From: Amaurobius ferox
Lineage: Eukaryota; Arthropoda; Arachnida; Araneae; Amaurobiidae
Assembly (NCBI GenBank): GCA_951213105.1
Contig: OX578138.1
Coordinates: forward strand, 65,571,040-65,635,039
DNA length: 64,000 nt
Direction of reading: 5' to 3'
The translations under genes were made by a program, and so were the position numbers. Below the pieces are notes generated by a model. The model was not told the origin of the DNA. It worked only from the letters and a program-made list of their open reading frames with translations, and did not search any database. Below, one piece after another: positions 32,850-44,469 of this stretch. Within the stretch, counting starts at the first letter, position 1. The number at the start of each line of letters is the position of its first letter.

Positions 32850-34144
32850 ATGCTGATGTGGACAGCACATGGCTTTCCGTACAGACTCAAATTCAATTTC
32901 TCTTTAATAGTCCATTGCGTTTAATTACTCAAACTGATATGGATAAGTATTTAAAATTATATCCAATATGCGGTTTCAATTCACTTTTCATTTTAATATG
33001 GAGGCAAAATGTATTTTCAAATTGCGGCTTTGCAGAAATGACAAAAAATCCTAAATATTCAAGAACGGTTTGTCTTAGAATGTGATTGATCTTATTCTTA
33101 TCGTTGTCATAAGTCACGTATAAAACAAACATTCAATCAATGCATTTAAGCATATTTGATCCTTTATTACAGATTGTGGTGAAGAAAAAAAGAGCTGCTT
33201 CTATTTTAGCGAATCGTACCAAAATCTAATCAGCACCACGATAATACATAAGTGACTGACCCATTTACCAAAGTTTTAAAAATTTGGACAATTAGTTTTT
33301 GAACTGGAGTAGATACATAGATTGCATAGAGAGAGAAGACACACAGACAGAGTAGACACACAGACAGAGGAGACACACAGACAGAGAAGACACACAGACA
33401 GAGGAGGCACACAGACAGAGAAGACACACAGACAGAGAACATGCACAGACAGAGGAGACACACAGACAGATGAGACACACAGACAGAGGAGGCACACAGA
33501 CAGAGAAAACACACAGACAGAGGAGACACAGACAGAGGAGGCACACAGACAGAGAAAACACACAGACAGATGAGACACACAGACAGAGGAAGCATACAGA
33601 CAGAGAAGACACAGACAGAGGAGACACACAGACAGAGGAGGCACACAGACAGAGAAGACAGACAGACAGAGGAGACACACAGACAGAGGAGACACACAGA
33701 CAGAGAAGACACACAGACAGAGGAGACACACCGACAGAGGAGGCACACAGACAGAGAAGACACACAGATAGAGAAGACACACAGACAGAGGAGACACACA
33801 GACAGAGGAGGCACACAGACAGAGAAGACACACAGACAGAGAAGACACACAGACAGAGGAGACACACAGACAGAGGAGGCACACAGACAGAGAAGACACA
33901 CAGATAGAGGGGGCACACAGACAGGGAAGACACACAGACAGAGGAGACACACAGACAGAGGAGACACACAGACAGAGGAGACACACAGACAGAGGAGACA
34001 CACAGACACTGACGTCACGTTAAGAACTAGATTTTTCATGCTCTAGAGTGTTCGAAACGTGTAAAACCGTCGAAAACTAGAGTTGCGATTTTCAACACGA
34101 TTCCAATCTTTCCCTATGCATTACCATATATACTAGAGAAAGTA
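32850..34144 (+). mobile_element. HL-B element with expanded minisatellite core
   Basis: 5' CTGATGTGGACAGCACATGG and the CTTTCCG variant, type-1 start, a CAAATATTTCAAGAACGG-like block near 33055, and one AATCTAATCAGCACCA block at 33225. The CAGA tract is expanded to about 690 bp, then CACTGACGTCACG, the palindrome block and hairpin TTTCCCTATGCATTACC / AGAGAAAGTA. All long poly-SVCLL or HTDRG frames on both strands come from the repeat. Confidence 0.75.
33322..34008 (+). repeat. 17 bp minisatellite, about 40 copies, inside HL-B
   Basis: Unit GACACACAGACAGAGGA, with AGAAGACAC- and GAGGCACAC- variants recurring in a quasi-regular order. 17 is not a multiple of 3, so all frames rotate through a 51 bp (17-residue) peptide period, which explains the overlapping long ORFs on both strands. 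Confidence 0.9.
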
Positions 34145-34605
34145 AATTTTTACTTTCTAAGGTTTCATAATGCGATATTTTGTCAAATGAAAGAAAAAAT
34201 GTTTTAAAATTATAGTATAGGTATAGTATATGGTTCGGATGTGTCTGTGGATATCTGAAGCGCAAGGGTTACAGGCGGGTGGATGAGAGGAAGTCTTTTG
34301 TAACATTATAAATGTCGGATGGAATGTAATATTTAGCTTGTCTTTTTATGGGCTTACTCTTCTTGTGTATATATATAGTTACATCATTGAGAAGTATCAC
34401 CTTTTATTAAATATAAAAATTGTTTATTTTTTTGTTCATTTTTTACAAATTTTAATGTCAAATATGTCTGGCAACCGCTTAGGACAAAAACTACATTGTA
34501 CCGTCCTGTTCCCGTGTACTACAAACATTGTTTAACAAACATTTAAAAATGACGGCACCAAATATCGCGGCACGTAAGAAGATTTGGATTTGGTATAAGG
34601 TGTTT
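34145..34605. other. Unassigned spacer
   Basis: May contain the decayed N-terminal part of the mariner copy that follows, but I cannot align it. Confidence 0.35.
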
Positions 34606-34845
34606 GAGAACATTGGGAGGTGCTTGATCACTCGCCTTAAAATCCTGACCTGGCACATATCGATTTTCTTTTCTTCGGGTCTTTGAAGGAGCATCTGGCT
34701 GGATGTGTAACCGATAATCAAGTTCAATAAGTTGTATTATCTTGGCTGCAGGATCTTGACACTGATTTCTTCATTTCTGGGATATCTGCCTTGGTGTACC
34801 GACGGAACAAATCCCTGCACAAGTATGGTGATTTCGTGAAAATGT
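34606..34845 (+). pseudogene. mariner transposase C-terminal remnant
   Basis: One plus-strand frame of about 80 codons reads EHWEVLDHSP, stop, NPDLAHIDFLFFGSLKEHLA, then DNQVQ, stop, VVLSWLQDLDTDFF and ISGISALVYRRNKSLHKYGD, ending at a natural stop after FVKM. The block matches the mariner (DD34D) C-terminus: the V-L-x-H-P-P-Y-S-P-D-L-A-P-x-D-[FY] region with the third catalytic Asp, then the conserved W-L and G-[IL]-x-x-L-x-x-R-W-x-K-C segment. Two in-frame stops and the missing N-terminal two thirds make it dead. It belongs to a different group from the 15120-15960 copy. Confidence 0.85.
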
Positions 34846-35001
34846 AATGTACGCCCATGTAAGTTACTGGTCATCTTCACATTGATATAAAATAATGCAT
34901 TCATGGGTCTAGTTACTTTACTTAATGAAATCCTCGTATTTATAACGGAGTGTAACTGTAATAGAATATTAATAATATTAATTAAGAATTTTATATGAAA
35001 A
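34846..35001. other. Mariner 3' flank
   Basis: A 27-30 bp mariner terminal repeat would be expected within this interval. I could not identify it. Confidence 0.3.
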
Positions 35002-36612
35002 CTAGCCGAATACCCGTTGAAAATCAACGGTCTCACAATAAGCAAGCCCTGAATAATGTAAATTTTTGAATAATTTGAGTTTCACATTTATTCGGCAAAT
35101 CGAATGTTTTGGTGTGCAGAAAACCTAAAGAAAAGAAAATATTGGAAAACTTAAATTGCACATTTCTTCCTTTTGAACTATCTACCCATACACCAAATTA
35201 AAGTCTCTATCTCATCCCGAAGCATACTATTTTATCATTTTCGCTTTCGAACGCTTTTCTGTGAAGCATACCCATAAATGAACATTTTTGAAAAACTCTG
35301 TTCGTCTTGACTTTTTTAGCAGATGATTAGCACATATACCAAATATCGAGCCTCTCACATTAAAAAAAATTGTGTCTCATCTATTCGGAAAATCGAACAT
35401 ATTGGTCTGCGGCCTTAAAGTAGCAAATATTGGAAATCTGAAAATGTACACTTTCTTCCTTTCAAACTATCTACCCATAAACCAAATTTGAAGCCTCTGT
35501 CCTATCGTGAAGCATGCTTTTTCTATCACTTCACCTTCCGAACGTTTTTCTGTGTGGCAGCCCTTTAAATGAACATTTTTGAAAAACCGTATTCATCTTG
35601 GTTTTCTTTATCATATGATTAGCCCATATAGTAAATATCAAGCCCCTATCACATTGTAAAGGAGGTTTTTTTCATTTGTTCGTCAAATCGAACATTTTAG
35701 TGAATGTCACCCCCTACAATAGCAAATGTTGGAAAACTGAAATTGCACACTTTCTTCCATTCCAACTATTTACCCGTACACCAAATTTGAAGTCTCTATT
35801 TAAGCACGAAGCATGTTTTTTCTGTCATTTCAACTTTCGAATGTTTTTGTGCGGGGTACCCATCCTCTCAAATATGCATTTTTGAAAACCTTCATTCTTC
35901 TTGGTTTTTCTATCAGATAATTCGTTCATGTACCAAATATCAAGCCTCTATCATGTTTTAAATGGGGGCGTTTCTCCTTTATTTCAAAAATCGAACATTT
36001 TGGTGTGCGGCACCCCCTAAAGTAGAAAATATTGGAAAACTGAAATTGCACATTCTCTTCCCTTCGAACTATCTACCCATACACGAACTGTGAAGTCTCT
36101 ATCCCATCCCAAAGCATAGTGTTTCGTCATTTCAACTTTCGAACGTTTTTCTCTGGATCACCCACTTAAACGAACATTTTTGAAAAATTCTTTTGTCTTA
36201 GGTGTTTTCATCAAATGATTAGCCAATGTACCAAATTTCAAGCCTCTATGAAATTTTAAAACAGGCATTTCTCATTTGCTCGGCAAATCGAACATTTTGG
36301 TATGCGGCACCCCCTTAAGTAGCAAATATCGAAAATCTGAAAATACTCACTTTCTTCCCCTCGTCTCGTCTTCTTTCTTTGAGGTCTCTATCTCATCTCA
36401 AAGTATGCTTTCCTATCATTTCTCTTCTCGAAAGTTTTGGTGTGGCGCACCCCCTGTACAGAACATTTTTTAAAAATTCGATTTTTCCACGGGGGTTTTA
36501 TCGAACGATAGACCCATTTACCAAATTGCAAGTCTCTATCTATTCAGGAAGTGCCTAAAAAAGCGTGACAGATAGGCAGACAGACGGACACTTGGCAATT
36601 AGTATATATAGA
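35002..36612 (-). mobile_element. Complete non-autonomous Helitron with 297 bp internal repeats
   Basis: Minus-strand 5' end at 36612: host A then TCTATATATACTAATTGCC. The 3' end at 35002 is a perfect 7 bp hairpin CCGTTGA/TCAACGG (35014-35030), 8 nt, then CTAG followed by host T. The interior holds five tandem units of about 290-303 bp, seen from the phrase TTTGGTGTGC..., AGTAGCAAATATTGGAAA at about 35109, 35400, 35695, 35998 and 36295. Each contains an ACTATCTACCCATACACC-type block. A CAGACAGACGG tract lies next to the 5' end. No Rep or helicase ORF is present. Confidence 0.7.
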
Positions 36613-36815
36613 TGTTGATCTCAAATAAAGTAATAATGAATTTTGTACAATTAAATGAAAGTGTAAACACCTACAATATCTTGATACTGAGCATCGGATA
36701 ACTTTTTTTATCACGCATTTTTTACGTTTATCCAAATTTACATTTTTATTGTACCTTTATAACTCTTGGAATAATTTTTTTATGGTGTTCCGCCTTACCA
36801 TATGCAGCATTTTAG

Positions 36816-36985
36816 GTTCTGTGGTGGTGCAATTGGTAGAGCACTTATTCAAAATCAATGATTCGCAGTTACGAATTCTGTTCAAGGCAAACAACATTTA
36901 CATATTGGAGCTTGAACGTTGTCATGACCGTATAACGATTGTTGTATTTGAAATAACAATTGTGAAAATAAAATACGAATGATGC
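36816..36985 (+). mobile_element. tRNA-like SINE (second, unrelated type)
   Basis: GGTTCTGTGGTGGTGCAATT, then GGTAGAGCAC, resembles a tRNA 5' half with box A. ACGAATTCTGTTC, 30 nt later, sits where box B should be but is degraded. An AT-rich tail ends AATAAAATACGAATGATG. No acceptor-stem pairing makes it a functional tRNA gene. Confidence 0.45.
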
Positions 36986-37359
36986 ATGATGGAAAAAATT
37001 ATAGATTCTATGGAGTGAAATATGGAGGAGAATTTGAGGTTCTATTAAGTCAGTCGTTCGAAACCTATTCCAGTTAAAACTTCGATATTTGCGATTCCGT
37101 CAAGCAACTAACTAATATATAATTTTCCAGATGTGTATCTGGAGTTATCACAATTGAATTATAATTATTTTTTAACAATGGCCAGGCACTTGATACACCA
37201 TTATAATTATAGCACGATCAATATACGAGTATATATGTGTAAAATATATACATCACTAAAGTAAAATTCCCCTGCTTAGGTAAATATGCATGCAAGACAA
37301 TAGCAATTACAAATTCAGCTTTATGCTTAGATAATTGCCATTTGAAAATTAAATTTTAG
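36986..37359. other. Unassigned spacer
   Basis: No gene or recognised repeat. Confidence 0.35.
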
Positions 37360-37730
37360 AAAATATTTAGAATCGAATTATATCAAGTTTGAATTTACTT
37401 AAATGCATTTTAAAGCAAATAGATTTCTATTAGAATATATTTCGAAATTAATTGCATCAAATTTGAATTTTCTTAAATGTATTTTAAAGCAAAGCGATTT
37501 AAATTAGAATATATTTAGAATTTAATTGTATGAAATCTGAATTTACTTAAATGTATTTTAATGCAAAACGATTTCAATTAGAATATATTTAGAATTGAAT
37601 TGTGTCAAATTTGAATTGACTTTATTGTATTTTAAAGCAAAACGATTTCAATTGGAATATATTTAGAAGTGAATTGTATCATATTTGAATTTGTTTAAAT
37701 ATATTTTAAGGCAAAACTATTTATTAGTGG
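37360..37730. repeat. Tandem repeat, period about 74 bp, five units
   Basis: The phrase TTTGAATTTACTTAAATG, then TATTTTAAAGCAAAACGATT and AGAATATATTTAGAAT, recurs at about 37389, 37462, 37537, 37611 and 37685. It is AT-rich, stop-rich and non-coding. Confidence 0.8.
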
Positions 37731-38650
37731 TGAGCATAATCAATGGTGCTTAAATATTGAATAAAGTATAACAGTATTAAATTTACAGTTGTTAATTCCA
37801 CTTTTTAGAACATCGATATTTCCCATTAAAAAGCTATTTACCCAACCTGGCAACTTACAAATTGATTTTTATATCAATGCTCAACGGAATATATAAGAGC
37901 TTCAGACTTACTGTTTGTTTCTATACAATGAATAAAAGATGTATCCGCATTTGTGAATGCTAACTACTTCACAGGTAGTGTCCCTGAGGAACACAAAACG
38001 TATTATTTACTCTTGCATTAAACCATCCGATGCATACCAATTTTAGAGAGAAATGCAAGTCTCTTAACTGCATCAAAGAATTCTTCTAGGATCAAGCAAA
38101 ACACTTGGGTATAGAATCTGTCGCGCATCATCGAAAAAACGATGCCATACCACTTAAACTAAATTCGAGTCTTCCGCAGCAGACGATATACTATTCCACT
38201 TTCAAAAGAATAAACCCATTTAAAGAAAAATATGTAATCGCTTATTTTATTTGAAAGAAAAAAATTCCAGACTGAGATAATACTTTTTATACCACCAGTT
38301 TGAAAGGCTTGCCGGTCTTGATTATTGTTATTCGCCAACCGATGTCAAGAAAGGACTACTGGTATATGTTTATTGCTTTGTAACTCAGGGATTAAACTTG
38401 TTTTGAAAAAACTATGGACGTGACTTACCGTAGAATATTTTAATGTCTCCATACAGACTTTGTTCCAGGAAATACCATGTGCAGGACATACTACAGTGGC
38501 TGCCATGTCTCATAATTTGATGCATGAATCTATTAACATTTCGTTAAATTATCCAAATGAAAGATATGGAACACTTTTTTTTTATTTTTGTTTCTGTATG
38601 TAAACTGTTAATGTACTCGATCTAAACTTAAGAGTTATTATTTGACGTTT
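37731..38650. other. Unassigned region
   Basis: No ORF or repeat recognised. Confidence 0.4.
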
Positions 38651-39935
38651 TTAACACTTTACAACAAATTTGAAAAGTGTTTATGACTTTGTTCATTCTG
38701 TCTGTCTGTCTGTCCTTTAGCACGATAACTGCCGTAAAAATGACTTATTCAAAATGAAATTTTAGTATGTTGTTCAGACGGTCTGTAGGACCTATTGGAA
38801 TATAAATCAATAATATCACCCAATTAGTTTTGGATTGAACCCGGGTCGAAAAAATGTAATACATTGAGCCCTATGGGACCTAATTTTTCAAGCATTTTTT
38901 AAGCGGATTTAAAATTCACAAATTGCTTCGAAAATTTTAGGTAATATTCAAATTGTTCCATAAAATATATAAAAAAAAATTAGCGAAATATATTTAGTAG
39001 TTTTTTAAATAAAAATTAAAATAATAATAACACCTCTTATATGAAGCGATCACGTGGCCATGATATGAAAAGATCACGTGACCAATTTCAAAATGATATA
39101 TGGCATCCATCTTGTCTCCAAATCGTGATTTTTAAAGTTCTTTTTAATTCATATTGAGTGTTGTATCCATCCTAAAACCACTTTATTTTTTCATAAATTC
39201 TGTGCATCTACACACTGAAACAACGCAATTACAATATATTTGAGTTTAAATGCTCATCCAATTTTGATTATTTCTGCAACGAAGCCTATTTTTCACCTAT
39301 GTAAAATGTAAACAGCAAAATATACAGAATGAGTTGTATTACATTTGCTGTATTTCTTCAGATCATGGAGTCTGCATAGCTGATATGAATCAAATATTCA
39401 TTGATTTTACAAAGAGAAGGACGATTTTTTTCGATGAAGTTTTACGCATAGAGTTTAATTACGTGTAGCTCCATGGTCTTAATTTTTAAATAAAATAAAT
39501 TATTATAGTATTCTGATAAATGACATGAATGGGAAATTATTTATGAATGAAATGCTGCTTTTATAGAGAGAGCCAGGCGTGTTATTTTTTCTATGAGGTC
39601 ATTTGAATGAATTTCCGTTGTTTTCGATGAAGTTTTCAAATATAATAAATTATCGTAGTATTATGATAATTCTAAAATTATTACAGAGGAATGTATCACA
39701 TTTTAGAGATGCTTGAACCAGGCAATTTATATGTCAATGCCATCATTTAAATGAAGTTCATTTTTTTCGATGAAGGTTTAAGTTTTCAAATATTATAAAT
39801 TAATGTAGTATTGTGATAAGTTTTAAAATATTACCGAGGAATGTATTGCATTTTAGACATGTTTAAATAAAACTGCATTGAAGTTGGAAAGTGTTTCATA
39901 ATCAATGCTTTAAGCATGATTGATCTTTCTTGTTT
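38651..39935 (-). mobile_element. HL-C element, full length
   Basis: Terminal hairpin TTAACACTTTACAACAAATT / GAAAAGTGTT at 38651, CTGTCTGTCTGTCTGTCC, GCACGATAACTGCCG, GAACCCGGGTCGAAAAAATG, two GATCACGTG words, internal units of about 130 bp, and the 5' end at 39935 with GCATGATTGATCTTTCTTGT. It aligns along its length with the copy at 57493-58773. Confidence 0.8.
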
Positions 39936-40209
39936 CTAATATGAGTTTGTCCAGAATTCTGCAACATCTTTGTACTTGCCGCAACACTCAAATTTTCAAT
40001 TTTTGCCTAGAACCTCAATTAAGGAACCACTTTATGATAAAGAGAGAGGGTTCTGTGCACCAATTGTGATAAAGGGTAAAAAATGTTATAATACTAGCAA
40101 ATAAAACTATAGGAATTTTTCATCTTTTTTGTAAAGACGAAATGGCCAAATTTACATAATTTGTGCTAAGAATTTTTTAACCTTATATAGCAAAACACGT
40201 TGAATAAAA
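39936..40209. other. Spacer between HL-C copies
   Basis: Nothing recognised. Confidence 0.35.
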
Positions 40210-40384
40210 AACAAGAAAGACCAATCATGCATAAAGCATTGATTATGAAGCACTTTGCAGCTGAAATGCAAATCGCCGAATGTATCGCATCCCTAAAATG
40301 CGATATATTCAGCAGTAATATTTTTTTAATTATCAAAAAAATGCAATAATGCATTTTACTTGAAAACTTAAAACGTCTTCGAAA

Positions 40385-41180
40385 AAAAATCTGATGTGGG
40401 CAGCACATGACTTTCCCTGTAAACTCCATTTTTTCTTTATTTCTTTAATAATTCAGTAAATGGAGTTTAATTGCACAAAATAACACTAAATTTGCATTTT
40501 TAATTCAATTTCTCTTTTTATTAGGTAATTGGACATTTTTCTAAAAGTGCCATAACTAAATGCGAAAAATCTCAAATATTTCGAGAACGGTTAGTCCTAG
40601 AGTAATAAAGGTGTTCTTATCCTTTTCCTCATCAAAAATTAAGTATAAAACAAGCATTTATTTGATATATTTGAACATACGTAGCCTTTTTTTAGATTTT
40701 GGCGAATTTTGAGGGCCATTTCGTAAAAAAAAGCAGGTTGTTCTTTTCCGAATAATACTGAAATCTAATCAGCATCACAGTATCGTACAAGTAACTTATC
40801 TACCAAATTTTGTGAAATTTGGTCAATTAGTATTTTAGCTAGAGTGGATACATGACATTTTTGTGGGCCATTTCGTAAAAAAGGCAGGTTATTCTCTTCC
40901 GAATAATACTAAAATCTAATCAGCACCAGGGTCATACGCAAGTGACTTACCTACCAAATTTTATGAAATTCGGTCCATCAGTTTTTGAGTTAGAGTGGAT
41001 ACATACATTGCAAGGACACAGAGATACACAGACACACACACACAGACGTCACGCTAAAAATAGTTTTTTCTGATGCTAGAGGTCTTGAAACGTGTGGATT
41101 CGTCGAAAACTCGAGTTGCGATTTTCGACATGATTCCAACACTTTCCCTATACATTACCATATATTGCAGGGAAAGTAAA
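40385..41180 (+). mobile_element. HL-B array unit 1 (type 1)
   Basis: Starts AAAATCTGATGTGGGCAGCA with TTTCCCTGTAAACTCC. Type-1 interior TTAATTGCACAAAATAACAC and TACATTGCAAGGACAC before the CACACA tract. Hairpin at 41143-41178. Confidence 0.85.
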
Positions 41181-41910
41181 AATCTGATGTGTGGGCAGCA
41201 CATGACTTTCCTGCAGACTTATATCCACATTATCTTTATTTTAAATAAATTTATTTCACTTTTAATTCAATTTTCTTTCTCATTCAGTAACCGGACTTAT
41301 TTTCAAAGGTGGCGTAGAGAAGCTACGAAAAACTAAAATATCTCGAGAACGGCTAGCCCTAGTGTAATGGGGTTGGTCTTATTCCTTTCTTCGTTAAAAA
41401 TTACATATTAAACAAGCATTTAATGGATAAATTTGAGCATACGTAGTTCTTTAGTGTAGATTTTGACGATTTTTGCGAGCCATTTGCAAAAAAAGTCAGA
41501 TTATTTTTTTCGAATCGTACCAAAATCTAATCAGCACTAGGGTGACCCACAAGTGACTCATCTGCCGAATTTTGGGAAATTCGGTTCATTAGTTTTTTAG
41601 TTAGAATGGATACAATCTTTTGCGGGCCATTTCACAAAAAAAGGCAGGTTCTTTTATCCCGAATCGTACCCAAAACTAATCAGCACCAGACTCGCCCACA
41701 AGTGACTTACCTACCAAATTTTGTGAAATTCGGTCCATTAGATACAAAATCTGCACAGACAGACACACACTCGCAGACGTCACGCTAAAAATGTTTTTTT
41801 CGTATTCTAGAGGTCTTGAAATGTGTAGATCCGCCGAAAAATCGAATTGCGATTTTCGACATGATTCCAATACTTTCCCTATACATTGCCATGTATTACA
41901 GGGAAAGTAA
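41181..41910 (+). mobile_element. HL-B array unit 2 (type 2)
   Basis: The 5' interior is TTATATCCACATTATCTTTA, then AAATTTATTTCAC (type 2). GATACAAAATCTGCACAGAC precedes the microsatellite. Hairpin ends at 41909. Confidence 0.85.
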
Positions 41911-42860
41911 AAATCTGATGTGGCAGCACATGATTTTCCCAGCAGACTGAAATTCATTTTTTTATTTCCTTAATAATTCATTAAATCGAGTTTATTTGCA
42001 CAAAATAACACCAAATTTGCATTTTTAATTCAATTTTTGTTTTATTTGGTAATTGGACATTTTCCCGAAATCGGTGTAACAAAAATGCAAGAAATCTCAA
42101 ATATCTTGAAAACGGTTAGTCTTAAAGTATAATGGAGTGTGTTATATTATTTTCCTCTTTAAAAATTGCGTATAAAACAAAAATTCATTTTATATATTTG
42201 ACCATATATAGTCTTTTATTTTCAATTTTGGCGACTTTTGCGGGCCATTTCGTAAAATAAAGCTGGTTGTTCTTTTCCGAGTCGTACCAAAATCTAATCA
42301 GCACCAGGATGGACCACAAGTGACTTATCTACCACATTTTATGAAAATTTAGTCGATTAGTTGAGTTAGAGTCGAAATATACAATTTTTGCTGGCCGTTT
42401 CGTCAAAAAAGGCAGGTTGTTCTTCTCCGAATCGTATCAAAATTTAATCAGCTCCAGGGTGACCTACAAGTGACTTATGTACCAAATTTTGTAAAATTTG
42501 TTCAATTCGTTTTTCAGTTACAGTGGATACAGGCAATTTTTCAGGGTCATTTCGCAAAAAAAGGCAGGTTGGTTTATTCCGAATAGTACCCAAAACTAAT
42601 CAGCACCAGGGTCACATCCAAGTGACTTACCTACAAATTTTATGAAATTCGGTTCATAAGTTTGTGAGTTAGAGTAGATACATACATTGCACAGATAGAC
42701 ACGCAGACAGACAGACGCACACACAGACGTCACGCTAAAAATAGTTTTTTCGTATTCTAGATGTCTTGAAACGCGTAGATCCGTCGAAAACTCGAGTTGC
42801 GATTTTCGACATCATTCCAATACTTTCTCTATACATTACCATGTATTGCAGGGAAAGTAA
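41911..42860 (+). mobile_element. HL-B array unit 3 (type 1, long)
   Basis: Type-1 interior with three GGCAGGTT...CAGCACCAG blocks, hence the longest unit (about 950 bp). Ends TGTATTGCAGGGAAAGTAA. Confidence 0.85.
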
Positions 42861-43650
42861 AAATCTGATGTGGGCAGCACATGACTTTCCCTGCAGACGT
42901 TTATCCACATCCTCTTTATTTTAATTAAATTTATTTCACTTTTAATTCAATTTTCTTTCTCATTCGGTAACCGGACTTATTTTCAAAGGTGGCGTAGAGA
43001 ACATACGAAAAACTAAAATATCTCGAGAACGGCTAGTCCTAGTCCTATGGGGTTGGTCTTATTATTTTCTTCGTTAAACATTACGTATTAAACAAGCATT
43101 TAATGGATATATTTGAGCATACGTAGTTCTTTAGTTTAGATTTTGACGATTTTTGCGGGCCATTTTGCAAAAAAAGACGGGTTATTTTTTTTCCGAATCG
43201 TACCAAAATCTAATCTGCACCAGGGTCACCCACAAGTGACTCATGTATTGAATTTTGAGAAATTCGGTTCTTCAGTTTTTCAGTTAGAGTGGATACAAAC
43301 TTTTGCGGGCCATTTCGCAAGAAAAGGCGGGTTCTTTTATCCCCGAATCATACCCAAAACTAATCAGCACCAGACTCACACACAAGTGACTTACCTACCA
43401 AATTTTATGAAATTCGGTTAATTAGTTTTTTAGCTAGGGTGGATACAATATCTGCACAGACAGACACACAGACAGACAGACACACAGACTCACAGACACA
43501 CAGGCACACACACTGACGTCACGCTAAAAATGGCTTTTTCGTATTCTAGAGGTCTTGAAACGTGTAGATCCGTCGAAAACTCGAGTTGCGATTTTTTGAC
43601 ATGATTCCAATACTTTCCCTATACATTGCCATGTATTGCAGGGAAAGTAA
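42861..43650 (+). mobile_element. HL-B array unit 4 (type 2)
   Basis: Type-2 interior (TTATCCACATCCTCTTTATT). Microsatellite at 43453-43511 with CACACAGACAG units. Complete hairpin. Confidence 0.85.
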
Positions 43651-44469
43651 AAATCTGATGTGGGCAGCACATGACTTTCCCTGCAGACTTATATTCACTT
43701 TAAATTAAATTTAATTCACTTTTAATTCAATTTTCGTTCTCATTTGAAAACGGGACTTATTTTCAAAAATGGTGTAGGAAATATACGAAAAACTAAAATA
43801 TCTCGAGAACGGCTAGTCCTAATGTAATGGGGTTGGTCTTATTCTTTTCTTCGCTAAATATTACGTATTAAACAAGCATTTAATGGCTATATTTGAGCAT
43901 ATGTAGTTCTTAAGTTTAGATTTTGATGATTTTTGCGGGCCATTTTGCAAAAAAAGGCAGGTTATTTCTTTCGAATTATACCAAAATCTAATCAGCACCA
44001 GGGTGGCCTACAAGCGACTTATCTACCAAATTTTGTGAAATTCGGTCCATTAGTTTTTTAGTTAGAGTGGATACAAACTTTTGTGGGCCATTTCGCCAAA
44101 AAGGCCGGTTCTTTTAACCCGAGTTGTGCCCAAAACTAATCAGCACCAGATTCGTGCACAAGTGACTTACCTACCAAATTTTATGAAATTCGGTCAATTA
44201 GTTTTTTAGTTAGAGTGGATACAAAATCTGCACAGACAGACAGACACACAGACAGACACACAGACAGACACACAGACACACAGACAGACACACAGACAGA
44301 CACACAGACACACAGACAGAGAGACACACACACAGACGTCACTCTAAAAATACTTTTTTCGTATTCTAGAGGTCTCGAAACGTGTAGATCCTTCGAAAAC
44401 TCGAGTTGCGATTTTCGACATGATTCCAATACTTTCCCTATACATTTTCATGTATTACAGGGAAAGTAA
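43651..44469 (+). mobile_element. HL-B array unit 5 (type 2)
   Basis: Type 2. The microsatellite at 44231-44337 is expanded to about 107 bp of CAGACAGACACA. The hairpin reads TACATTTTCATGTATTAC, a small change in the loop and bulge. Confidence 0.85.

Noticed and set aside
33230..34046. Long SVCLL-, HTDRG- and similar repeat ORFs on both strands
   Set aside because: The 17 bp minisatellite rotates through all frames; it lies inside a non-coding HL-B element.
36816..36890. Functional tRNA gene
   Set aside because: Box B is degraded and no acceptor or T-arm pairing can be drawn.
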